The notes under the pieces are model-generated. The model made no database searches. It saw only the letters and a list, made by a program, of their open reading frames with translations, and was not told where the DNA came from. Positions 1 to 5,727 of a DNA stretch of 6,004 bases are shown piece after piece. Position 1 is the stretch's first letter. Every line of letters begins with the position of its first letter. The stretch lies in assembly GCA_029945495.1 (NCBI GenBank), contig JAQSCR010000611.1, positions 1,640-7,643 on the forward strand, read 5' to 3'. The position numbers and the translations under genes are program-made. Source of the DNA: Pseudolabrys sp. (GTDB lineage: Bacteria; Pseudomonadota; Alphaproteobacteria; Rhizobiales; Xanthobacteraceae).

Positions 1-1
1 G

Positions 2-616
<615 letters not shown>

Positions 617-644
617 CCGACGCTCCGATCGCGCCAAAAAACGA

Positions 645-674
645 AGCCCCGCATCGCCTGATGCGGGGCTTTTT
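645..674 (+). terminator. Rho-independent terminator of the lactate permease gene
   Basis: A perfect 10-bp stem, AGCCCCGCAT (645-654) paired with ATGCGGGGCT (661-670), encloses a 6-nt loop and runs into TTTTT (670-674). It begins 29 bases after the permease stop codon. A-rich sequence on the 5' side (636-641) may give some function on the opposite strand, but no gene converges here. Confidence 0.93.
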
Positions 675-828
675 CCATACGCGTGTCTATGCGACGCGCC
701 GCTGACGCTTTACCCCGCTTTTGGAAATACTGTCCGCGTCACAAGCCCGGTATCGGCACGGCCGCGAAAAGGCTATGACGGTCGCGTCCCGACACGCCGC
801 AAATCGGAAGCCCCAAACCGGAATCCCT

Positions 829-1584
829 ATGAACAAAACCCTGGTTCAGGAACAGTTCGGCAAGAACTCCGCCCATTACCTCACCTCGACGCCGCATGCG
901 ACCGGCAAGAGCCTGCAACGCCTGGTCGACCTCACGAGCCCCCAAAAGTCCTGGCGCGTGCTCGACATCGCCACCGGCGGCGGCCACGTCGCCTACATTT
1001 TCGCACCGCATGTCGCGCGCGTCTGGGCCACCGACATCACCCAGGAAATGCTCGATTTGGTGAAGGCCGAGGCGGCCAAGCGTGGGCTCAATAACCTGCG
1101 CACCACTTACGCCAAGGCCGAGGCGTTGCCGTTCGAGGACGAAAGCTTCGAGCTGGTCACCTGCCGCATCGCGCCGCATCACTTCGACTCGATCCCCGAT
1201 TATCTCGCCGAGGCGCACCGAGTGCTGAAAGCCGGCGGCACGCTCGCCGTCGTCGACAATGTCGTGCCGGCAGGCTCAGTCGGCGATTACGTCAATGCCT
1301 TCGAGCGCCTGCGCGATCCCAGCCATCTGCGCGCCTGGTCCATGGAGGAATGGCGCGCTGCAATTAAGACGGCGGGCTTCAGCCTTGGTCACGAGGAACA
1401 GTTGTTCAAGCCGATGGAATTCAAGAGCTGGGCGGCACGCTACGACGACGTCACGAAGCGGCTGCTGCGCGCGATGCTGACGCAGACGACGCCCGAGGTG
1501 AAGGCCCTGCTGGAGCCGAAAGGCGACGGCGACGCGCTGACGTTCCGCCTATGCGAAGGGTTGTTTATCGCGAAAAAGAACTAG
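829..1584 (+). CDS. Class I SAM-dependent methyltransferase (Methyltransf_11 / UbiE-like), 251 aa
   Basis: This is a soluble, presumably cytoplasmic methyltransferase with a Rossmann-like SAM fold. Motif I is VLDIATGGGHVA (residues 44-55). The acidic residue that would bind the SAM ribose is D69 in VWATDIT. The motif II region is ALPFEDESFELVTCRIAPHHF (starting near residue 99), followed by a motif III region around HRVLKAGGTLAVVDNV. The HH pair at 117-118 and the N-terminal NKTLVQEQFGKNSAHY resemble a common rhizobial subgroup related to UbiE/YcgJ. The acceptor substrate cannot be told from sequence. I chose ATG 829 because the family-like N-terminus begins there. The frame stays open upstream to a TTG at 721, but that 36-residue extension looks non-coding and the ATG at 775 has AAAAGG only 2 bases away. 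The ribosome site at 829 (GGAA, 820-823) is weak. The gene appears monocistronic. Confidence 0.88.
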   Translation: MNKTLVQEQFGKNSAHYLTSTPHATGKSLQRLVDLTSPQKSWRVLDIATGGGHVAYIFAPHVARVWATDITQEMLDLVKAEAAKRGLNNLRTTYAKAEALPFEDESFELVTCRIAPHHFDSIPDYLAEAHRVLKAGGTLAVVDNVVPAGSVGDYVNAFERLRDPSHLRAWSMEEWRAAIKTAGFSLGHEEQLFKPMEFKSWAARYDDVTKRLLRAMLTQTTPEVKALLEPKGDGDALTFRLCEGLFIAKKN

Positions 1585-1719
1585 TCATTCCGGGACGGCC
1601 CGGAGGGTCGGACCCGGAATCCAGAAATACACACCGAACATGGAGTTGGATTCCGGATCGCGCGCGTTAGCGCGTCGAAGACGCGCGTAAACGGGCTTAT
1701 GGCGCGCGTCCGGAATGAC
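1584..1719. repeat. Intergenic palindromic repeat, GTCATTCCGG type
   Basis: The outer ends are perfect 10-bp inverted repeats: GTCATTCCGG (1584-1593) and CCGGAATGAC (1710-1719). An inner perfect inverted repeat pairs CCGGAATCCA (1614-1623) with TGGATTCCGG (1647-1656). From memory, elements with these ends are abundant between genes in Bradyrhizobium and Rhodopseudomonas relatives. No coding capacity is seen. The element starts at the last base of the methyltransferase stop codon, so it abuts the gene with no spacer. It carries a 35-bp segment (1672-1706) that recurs in a different repeat at 5670-5704. Confidence 0.8.
1672..1706 (+). repeat. Shared 35-bp repeat core, copy 1
   Basis: The first 18 bases (1672-1689, GCGTCGAAGACGCGCGTA) are identical to 5670-5687. 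The next 17 bases match at 13 positions and end in TGGCGCG in both copies. GCGTC-GAA-GACGC forms a small hairpin. The core lies inside the GTCATTCCGG-type repeat. Confidence 0.8.
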
Positions 1720-1733
1720 AGCAAACAACAAAA

Positions 1734-1770
1734 AACGCCGGCGTCGATTTTACATCGGCGCCGGCGTTTT
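1734..1770. terminator. Bidirectional terminator between convergent genes
   Basis: AACGCCGGCG (1734-1743) pairs perfectly with CGCCGGCGTT (1759-1768). The stem continues inward through a G-T wobble and four more pairs to a 5-nt loop (1749-1753), about 15 bp in all. TTTT (1767-1770) follows on the plus strand, and six A's (1730-1735) give a U-tract on the minus strand. It can therefore end both the methyltransferase transcript and the opposing transcript whose stop is at 1803. Confidence 0.92.
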
Positions 1771-1802
1771 ATCTTAGAGAAACGAAGTCGCGCGCAGCGC
1801 GC

Positions 1803-2237
1803 TTACTTCGCCTTGCGCTTGCGGTGGACCTTGCGAACCGGCGCCTCTCCGGCTTCCCATTCCGGATGGGCGTTATAGGCTTCGTTCACCAGCCAGCCGC
1901 CGACAATCGGAACAACGCAGGAGCCGATCAGCACATGGCCTTCACGCTGGGTCAGCGGACGCCGCACCACGACAGTCGCAACCATCGGCGAGATCGCGGC
2001 GCAGCCGAGCGTGGTGGCGCCCCAGGCGCCAAAACGCGTCAGGCCGTCTTTGTAGCTCCAGTCGTTCCACTTCCAGTTATTGATGCCGAAATAGACGGCG
2101 GTTGAGGCCGCGCCCATGCCGATCGCGACGGCAGCGACGCGCTTGTCGACATGACGGCGTCCGCCGGCGTCGGCGTTCTGCATCGTCAGTGTAAAGGCCG
2201 CGATCACGGCGGCGGCCAGCGCTAGGCTACGTTTCAT
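1803..2237 (-). CDS. Hypothetical exported or membrane protein with signal peptide, 144 aa
   Basis: I do not recognise this family beyond its resembling small conserved rhizobial proteins. The N-terminus is a textbook signal peptide: K2-R3, a hydrophobic core from about residue 5 to 18, and a likely signal peptidase I site after ADA at residue 24. The mature part has three glycine/alanine-rich hydrophobic stretches (about 34-52, 70-91 and 101-117), a tryptophan-rich segment NNWKWNDWSYKDG (53-65), two cysteines (C79, C107), and a strongly basic tail (residues 135-144). It is most likely anchored in or attached to the envelope. ATG 2237 is preferred because it starts the signal peptide and has GGGAG (minus strand, 2244-2248) 6 bases upstream. 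An in-frame ATG at 2279 with a stronger ribosome site would add 14 residues. The longer open frame to 2456 has no signal-like or conserved look. Confidence 0.75.
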   Translation of the reverse strand: MKRSLALAAAVIAAFTLTMQNADAGGRRHVDKRVAAVAIGMGAASTAVYFGINNWKWNDWSYKDGLTRFGAWGATTLGCAAISPMVATVVVRRPLTQREGHVLIGSCVVPIVGGWLVNEAYNAHPEWEAGEAPVRKVHRKRKAK

Positions 2238-2286
2238 CGAAATCTCCCGGGGAATGCATGAAATTGGAATCGCAGCCATTTGTCCG

Positions 2287-2292
2287 CTCCTT
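2287..2292 (-). promoter_or_regulatory. Strong ribosome binding site in front of an alternative in-frame start
   Basis: On the minus strand AAGGAG lies 7 bases upstream of an ATG at 2279-2277. That ATG is in frame with the exported protein and 14 codons before the preferred start at 2237. If used, it gives a 158-residue protein with a 17-residue n-region before the hydrophobic core. Confidence 0.5.
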
Positions 2293-2457
2293 CGGGCCTT
2301 GAGTCGAGACGGCGTATTTGCCCGGTTTCGGGTTATTAACAGGGCAAAATCTGCCGCTTGGCGCGTTTTTAAGGCCAAAAAACGGCTCCGCCGGAAGCCT
2401 GAAAAATGCAGCCAAGATTTTGATAATTCAGCATATTTGTTCCCAGACCGGCGCACA

Positions 2458-2472
2458 TTAACGGCGCGTTAA
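2458..2472 (+). promoter_or_regulatory. CtrA-like binding site (TTAA-N7-TTAA)
   Basis: TTAA (2458-2461), seven bases, and TTAA (2469-2472) followed by CC match the alphaproteobacterial CtrA consensus TTAA-N7-TTAAC. The site is also a perfect inverted repeat, TTAACG-GCG-CGTTAA. It lies about 90 bases upstream of the coiled-coil gene start. Its second half sits where a -35 element would be relative to TAGGATAAT at 2494-2502, the usual arrangement for CtrA-activated promoters. Function is inferred from the motif only. Confidence 0.6.
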
Positions 2473-2493
2473 CCACGCCCGTTCACATTCCGT

Positions 2494-2502
2494 TAGGATA
2501 AT
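2494..2502 (+). promoter_or_regulatory. Candidate -10 region for the coiled-coil gene
   Basis: TAGGATAAT contains two overlapping partial -10 hexamers: TAGGAT, 19 bases after TTAACC at 2469-2474, and GATAAT. No good TTGACA-like -35 is present, which fits an activator-dependent promoter. The precise start point is uncertain. Confidence 0.4.
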
Positions 2503-2548
2503 AGCCAATGTGATTCGGCGTCGCTTCGGCCGGGCGGATCGGCGTTCA

Positions 2549-2554
2549 AAGGGA
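2549..2554 (+). promoter_or_regulatory. Ribosome binding site fixing the start at 2563
   Basis: AAGGGA lies 8 bases before ATG 2563, a good Shine-Dalgarno match and spacing. It supports this start for the coiled-coil protein. Confidence 0.75.
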
Positions 2555-2562
2555 TCACGTTT

Positions 2563-4002
2563 ATGAGCAAATTTGGGGGCCTGTTTGCCCGCAAGCCGAG
2601 CAGCGCATTCGATCGTCTGGCGCAGCCGTCGCCGACCGGCGCTTCCGTTCCCGAAACCGACAATGTGCTGGAACTGGACGAGGAGTTGTTCTCGGCGCTC
2701 GGCGCCCAGATCGGCGGCGACAACGAGACGCTGCGCAACCTGCTGCTCGACGCCAACGCCAAGATCGGCGAACTGGATGCCATCAAGGCGGCGGTCGGCA
2801 AGCTGGCCGATCCGGTCAGCAAGACCTTGCGCGCCTATGAGGCCGAAAAGTCGGAAAAGCTCAGCCTGCAGGCCGTGCTCAACAATACCCGCACCGCGTA
2901 TGGCAAGCTGCGCAACGAAATCGCCGAGGTCGAGAAGAAGGCGGCGGCGTCCGAACACGAATGCGGTGTGCTGCGCCAGGAACTCACCACCACGCAAAGC
3001 GTGCTGCGCGCGGTTGAGGCGACCAAGGCCGAGATCGCCATCGATATCGCCGCCCGCCGCGCCCAGATCGCCGATCTGGAAGGCCGGCTGACGCAGGAAA
3101 CCGGCGAGAGCCACGCGCTGCGCGAGGAAAACCGCCGGCTCGACGAGCGCCTCACCGCCATGAACAAGCGCGTCATCGCGCTCGAATCCGACCTCAACGC
3201 GGCCCGTCAGCGCTTATTGATGGCCGACGACGAAAAGCGCGCGCAAGCTGCCACGCTCGACAAGATGAGCACCGACGCCGCCCGCCTGTCGCGCAAGCTG
3301 ACCGAGACCGAGGCGAGCCTCAGCGCCACGCAAGGCCGCCTGCGCCATGTCGAAGGCAACTTCGCCGAACTCAACAACGAACGCGCCCGCCTGGTCAGCG
3401 CGCTCGACGAGAGCAACGAGCGTCACGATCACGAACTGACCAGCCAGCGCATGCGCTTCGACGCGCTGCAGGCGCGCGCCTCCGCCACCGACAACCTGCT
3501 CGGCGAAGCGCGCGAGCATCTGCTGGCCCGCGCCGAGGAAATCCGCGACTTCGACCGCCGCCTTATCGACGTCACTAACGAGCGTGACAATCTGCAGGCG
3601 CGCGTCGGCGATCTGGAAGCCGACCGCATCCGCCGCGAATCCGAGATCAAGGAAATGGACCACGCGCGCGCGACCTTGATGGAACGCGGCGGCGCGCTGA
3701 CCCGCGCCTATACCGCCAAGGAAGCAGCACTCGCCCGCGCCGAAGACAGCGTCGCCGCGATCCAGGCCCAGTTAGAGGCCCTGGCCAAGGAACGCGCCAA
3801 CGACAAGATGCTGGCCGAGCAGGCGATCGAGGAGCTCAAGGCCGCCCTGCAGCGCGAGAAGCTCGACCGCGCCGTGGTCGAAGGCGCGCTCGAGGCCGGC
3901 CGCAAGGACTTCGCCCGCGTCATGCGCGAGGTGATGAGCCTGCAGCGCATCCAGCAGGCGGCCGAAGAGCCGGCCGCGCTGAACGCCGCCAATGCTGCGT
4001 GA
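2563..4002 (+). CDS. Long coiled-coil protein, possibly filament-forming (crescentin-like architecture), 479 aa
   Basis: The protein has a short N-terminal head (residues 1-35) with a basic, partly amphipathic start (MSKFGGLFARKP). A helical segment to about residue 84 follows, and then a stretch from 85 to 469 with no proline, rich in Leu, Ala, Glu, Arg and Lys with heptad-like spacing. This indicates a nearly continuous coiled-coil rod. Only one cysteine (C134) and no tryptophan occur. A glycine pair at 376-377 may interrupt the rod. The tail is short and alanine-rich. No Walker A or B motif, signal peptide or membrane segment is visible, so SMC-type ATPase labels would be misleading. Length and head-rod-tail plan resemble bacterial intermediate-filament-like proteins such as Caulobacter crescentin (a little under 460 aa), but I cannot show homology. 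A role in cell shape, polarity or division is inference, strengthened by the upstream CtrA-like site. It appears monocistronic. Confidence 0.85.
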   Translation: MSKFGGLFARKPSSAFDRLAQPSPTGASVPETDNVLELDEELFSALGAQIGGDNETLRNLLLDANAKIGELDAIKAAVGKLADPVSKTLRAYEAEKSEKLSLQAVLNNTRTAYGKLRNEIAEVEKKAAASEHECGVLRQELTTTQSVLRAVEATKAEIAIDIAARRAQIADLEGRLTQETGESHALREENRRLDERLTAMNKRVIALESDLNAARQRLLMADDEKRAQAATLDKMSTDAARLSRKLTETEASLSATQGRLRHVEGNFAELNNERARLVSALDESNERHDHELTSQRMRFDALQARASATDNLLGEAREHLLARAEEIRDFDRRLIDVTNERDNLQARVGDLEADRIRRESEIKEMDHARATLMERGGALTRAYTAKEAALARAEDSVAAIQAQLEALAKERANDKMLAEQAIEELKAALQREKLDRAVVEGALEAGRKDFARVMREVMSLQRIQQAAEEPAALNAANAA

Positions 4003-4019
4003 TTTGGCTGCGTGATTTG
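3994..4019 (+). repeat. 13-bp perfect tandem duplication across the stop codon
   Basis: GCTGCGTGATTTG occurs twice in a row (3994-4006 and 4007-4019), followed by a decayed partial third copy (GCCGCCTGAT). The first copy contains the TGA stop (4000-4002) of the coiled-coil gene. The second copy repeats the TGA in another frame, so the protein end is unaffected. Confidence 0.85.
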
Positions 4020-4054
4020 GCCGCCTGATCCTCGCCGAATACCGAAAATACCGC

Positions 4055-4087
4055 ATCGCCGGGCCGCAAAGCCCGGCGATTTTCTTT
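4055..4087 (+). terminator. Rho-independent terminator of the coiled-coil gene
   Basis: ATCGCCGGGC (4055-4064) pairs perfectly with GCCCGGCGAT (4071-4080) around a 6-nt loop, followed by a T-rich run broken by one C (4080-4088). It lies about 50 bases after the TGA and separates this gene from hemN. Confidence 0.9.
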
Positions 4088-4118
4088 TAAGGAGGCGGCG
4101 AAGCCTTTGCCGGGGCAG

Positions 4119-4132
4119 TTGATTTAGCGCAA
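4119..4132 (+). promoter_or_regulatory. FixK/FNR-type box upstream of hemN
   Basis: TTGAT-TTAG-CGCAA fits the anaerobic activator consensus TTGAT-N4-ATCAA, and the rhizobial variant TTGA-N6-GCAA used by FixK and FnrL. The centre is at 4125.5. With TAGTGT at 4156-4161 as the -10, the start point would fall near 4167, placing the box at about -41.5 as in class II FNR-type promoters. Oxygen-responsive control of hemN by this family is well known in Bradyrhizobium and Rhodobacter; here it is inferred from the motif. Confidence 0.72.
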
Positions 4133-4155
4133 AGCGGTGGCGCCCCGGCGCGCGC

Positions 4156-4161
4156 TAGTGT
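4156..4161 (+). promoter_or_regulatory. Candidate -10 element of hemN
   Basis: TAGTGT keeps the first T, the A and the final T of TATAAT. It is supported mainly by its distance from the FixK/FNR-like box. No recognisable -35 hexamer exists, as expected for an activator-dependent promoter. Confidence 0.4.
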
Positions 4162-4216
4162 TTTTGCACCATCCCGGCGGGGGCCGATTGTCACGTTTCT
4201 GCGCAGAGTCTCGTCC

Positions 4217-5560
4217 ATGACCGATCCGATTCCCGCCGCCGCATCTCTCGCGCTCGCCGAACGCAACGTGCCGCGCTACACGTCCTATCCGTCGGCGCCG
4301 CATTTCTCAGGTCAAGTCGGCCCCGACACCTATCGCGACTGGCTCAAGGCCTTGCCGCGCGGCTCGCGCGTGTCGCTCTATATCCATGTGCCGTTCTGCA
4401 CCGAACTTTGCTTCTATTGCGGCTGCAACACCCGCGCCGTGCGCAAGCGCGAACCGGTCGATGCCTATGCCGAGCGCCTGCTTGAAGAAATCGCGTTGCT
4501 CGGCGATCTCAACGGCGCTCACCTCACCCACATTCATTGGGGCGGCGGCACGCCGTCGATCCTCGGGCCGCAATGGCTGGAAACGATCGCGGCCAGGATC
4601 GCCTCGCGCTTCGATCTGAGCGAGCTCAAGGAACACGCCATCGAGCTCGACCCGCGCCGGATGGACCGGACGCTGGTACGTTCGCTGACAGCCATCGGCA
4701 TCAACCGCGCCAGCCTCGGCATGCAGGATGCCGCGCCGCATGTGCAGCACGCCATCGGCCGCGTGCAGCCGTTCGAGCAGGTCGAGCGCGCCGCCAACTG
4801 GCTGCGCGAGGCCGGCATCGACAATCTCAATCTCGATCTGATGTATGGCTTGCCCAAGCAGACCGGCCGCGACGTCGCGCGCAGCGCCGAGCTTGCCGCC
4901 TCGCTGCACCCGCAGCGGCTGGCTTTGTTCGGCTACGCCCACGTGCCGTGGTTCAAGACCCATCAACGGCTGATCGACACCGACACGCTGCCTGCTGCTG
5001 CCGAACGCATCGAGCAGGCAGCGATAGCCGCCGAGACCTTGGCGAGCTTCGGCTACCGGCCGGTCGGGTTGGATCACTTTGCCCTGCCCGATGACGAGTT
5101 GTGCGTCGCCGCCCGCGAAGGACGCCTGCACAGGAATTTCCAGGGCTACACCACCGACGACGCCGACGCGCTGATCGGCATCGGCGCCTCGTCGATCGGC
5201 AGGCTGCCGCAAGGTTATGTGCAGAACGCGCCCGACATGGGACGTTACGCGCGCAGCGTTGCCGCCGGAAATTTCGCCACCGTGAAGGGCTTGGCGCTGA
5301 CCGACGACGACCGCCTGCGTGCGGGAATCATCGAACGGCTGATGTGCGATCTCGCGCTCGATCTCGATGCCTTCGGCGGCGCGGCGCGCTTTGCCGGCGA
5401 GCTGAAGACGCTTGAAGCGCTGGCCGCGCAGGGCCTGCTGACCATCGACGGCGCGAAGATCACGATCACCGAGGCTGGCCGGCCCTATATCCGCATCGCC
5501 GCCGCGGCGTTCGACAGCTACCTGACCACGAGCCAGAAGCGCCACTCGGTGGCGGTGTAG
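4217..5560 (+). CDS. hemN: Oxygen-independent coproporphyrinogen III oxidase (radical SAM), 447 aa
   Basis: HemN carries out the oxygen-independent oxidative decarboxylation of coproporphyrinogen III to protoporphyrinogen IX in haem (and, where present, bacteriochlorophyll) synthesis, in the cytoplasm. It is a radical SAM enzyme. C61-X3-C65-X2-C68 binds the 4Fe-4S cluster, and C70 follows as in true HemN. Y55, H57, GGGTP (109-113), ELDPR (143-147), GMQD and NLDLMYGLPKQT all align with E. coli HemN at about a one-to-two residue offset. LDHFALPDDE and HRNFQGYTT, conserved in genuine HemN, separate it from HemW-type chaperones. A HemN C-terminal domain spans about 370-437. Length equals the family norm. 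ATG 4217 gives the expected N-terminus leading into PRYTSYPSAPHF; its ribosome site (AGAG, 4204-4207) is poor. The FixK/FNR-like box upstream suggests induction at low oxygen. E. coli Phe68 is replaced by Tyr67. Confidence 0.97.
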   Translation: MTDPIPAAASLALAERNVPRYTSYPSAPHFSGQVGPDTYRDWLKALPRGSRVSLYIHVPFCTELCFYCGCNTRAVRKREPVDAYAERLLEEIALLGDLNGAHLTHIHWGGGTPSILGPQWLETIAARIASRFDLSELKEHAIELDPRRMDRTLVRSLTAIGINRASLGMQDAAPHVQHAIGRVQPFEQVERAANWLREAGIDNLNLDLMYGLPKQTGRDVARSAELAASLHPQRLALFGYAHVPWFKTHQRLIDTDTLPAAAERIEQAAIAAETLASFGYRPVGLDHFALPDDELCVAAREGRLHRNFQGYTTDDADALIGIGASSIGRLPQGYVQNAPDMGRYARSVAAGNFATVKGLALTDDDRLRAGIIERLMCDLALDLDAFGGAARFAGELKTLEALAAQGLLTIDGAKITITEAGRPYIRIAAAAFDSYLTTSQKRHSVAV

Positions 5561-5567
5561 ATACGCG

Positions 5568-5725
5568 CTTGTCCGTGGCGCAGCGCGGCGGAACGCCGCG
5601 ATGCAGACCCGGGATCGTACCGCATTCAGAATTTGGAAAGGTCCCGGTTCTCCGGCGCGCCACCATAGTGCGTCGAAGACGCGCGTATACGCGCTAGTGG
5701 CGCGGCGCCCCGCGCCCGGGACAAG
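5568..5725. repeat. Intergenic palindromic repeat, CTTGTCC...GGACAAG type
   Basis: The outer ends CTTGTCC (5568-5574) and GGACAAG (5719-5725) are perfect inverted repeats. Inside, CCGGGA (5609-5614) pairs with TCCCGG (5642-5647). The segment GCAGACCCGGGATCGTACC and the later GGTCCCGGTTCT match, from memory, a repeat common between genes in Bradyrhizobium. It fills almost the whole gap between the hemN stop (5560) and the convergent stop (5730-5728). No separate T-tract terminator was found here, so the folded repeat may help end both transcripts. Confidence 0.75.
5670..5704 (+). repeat. Shared 35-bp repeat core, copy 2
   Basis: This is the second copy of the segment at 1672-1706: 18 identical bases, then 13 of 17 matching. 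It contains the hairpin GCGTC-GAA-GACGC (5670-5682) and a perfect 14-bp palindrome GCGCGTATACGCGC (5681-5694). The palindrome is broken in copy 1 by changes at its centre and right arm. Confidence 0.8.
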
Positions 5726-5727
5726 AG

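Larger units (their letters stand above)
2238..2562. other. 325-bp divergent intergenic region
   Basis: This stretch separates two divergent genes and is noticeably richer in A+T than its surroundings, mainly from 2325 to 2510. It holds ribosome sites for both genes, the TTAA-N7-TTAA site at 2458-2472, a possible -10 at 2494-2502, and an isolated TTAAC-like palindrome GTTATTAAC at 2332-2340. I could not identify a clear -35/-10 pair for the minus-strand gene. No convincing small gene or RNA was found. Confidence 0.7.

Noticed and set aside
721..828. N-terminal extension of the methyltransferase from TTG 721 or ATG 775
   Set aside because: The extra residues are Arg/Ala/Ser-rich and unlike the family, the ATG at 775 has its purine run too close, and the family-like N-terminus begins at 829.
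1584..1719. Possible CRISPR or insertion sequence at the palindromic repeats
   Set aside because: There are no regularly spaced direct repeats with spacers, no transposase frame and no target duplication visible; the structure fits non-coding intergenic palindromes.
2238..2456. Extension of the minus-strand exported protein up to 2456
   Set aside because: It would bury a clear signal peptide in the middle of the protein and crosses the A+T-rich promoter region; only the 14-codon extension to 2279 deserves consideration.
2458..3663. Several minus-strand open frames opposite the coiled-coil gene
   Set aside because: They are antisense shadows of a gene with strong third-position G/C bias; their products have no domain features and no ribosome sites in sensible places.
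2563..4002. Annotation of the coiled-coil protein as an SMC or ParA-type chromosome partition ATPase
   Set aside because: No Walker A, Walker B or signature motif is present at either end; the similarity would be compositional only.
4089..4127. AAGGAGG followed by TTG, a possible leader peptide before hemN
   Set aside because: The reading frame from TTG 4107 ends after six codons at TAG, the spacing is long, and the stretch lies upstream of the predicted hemN transcription start.
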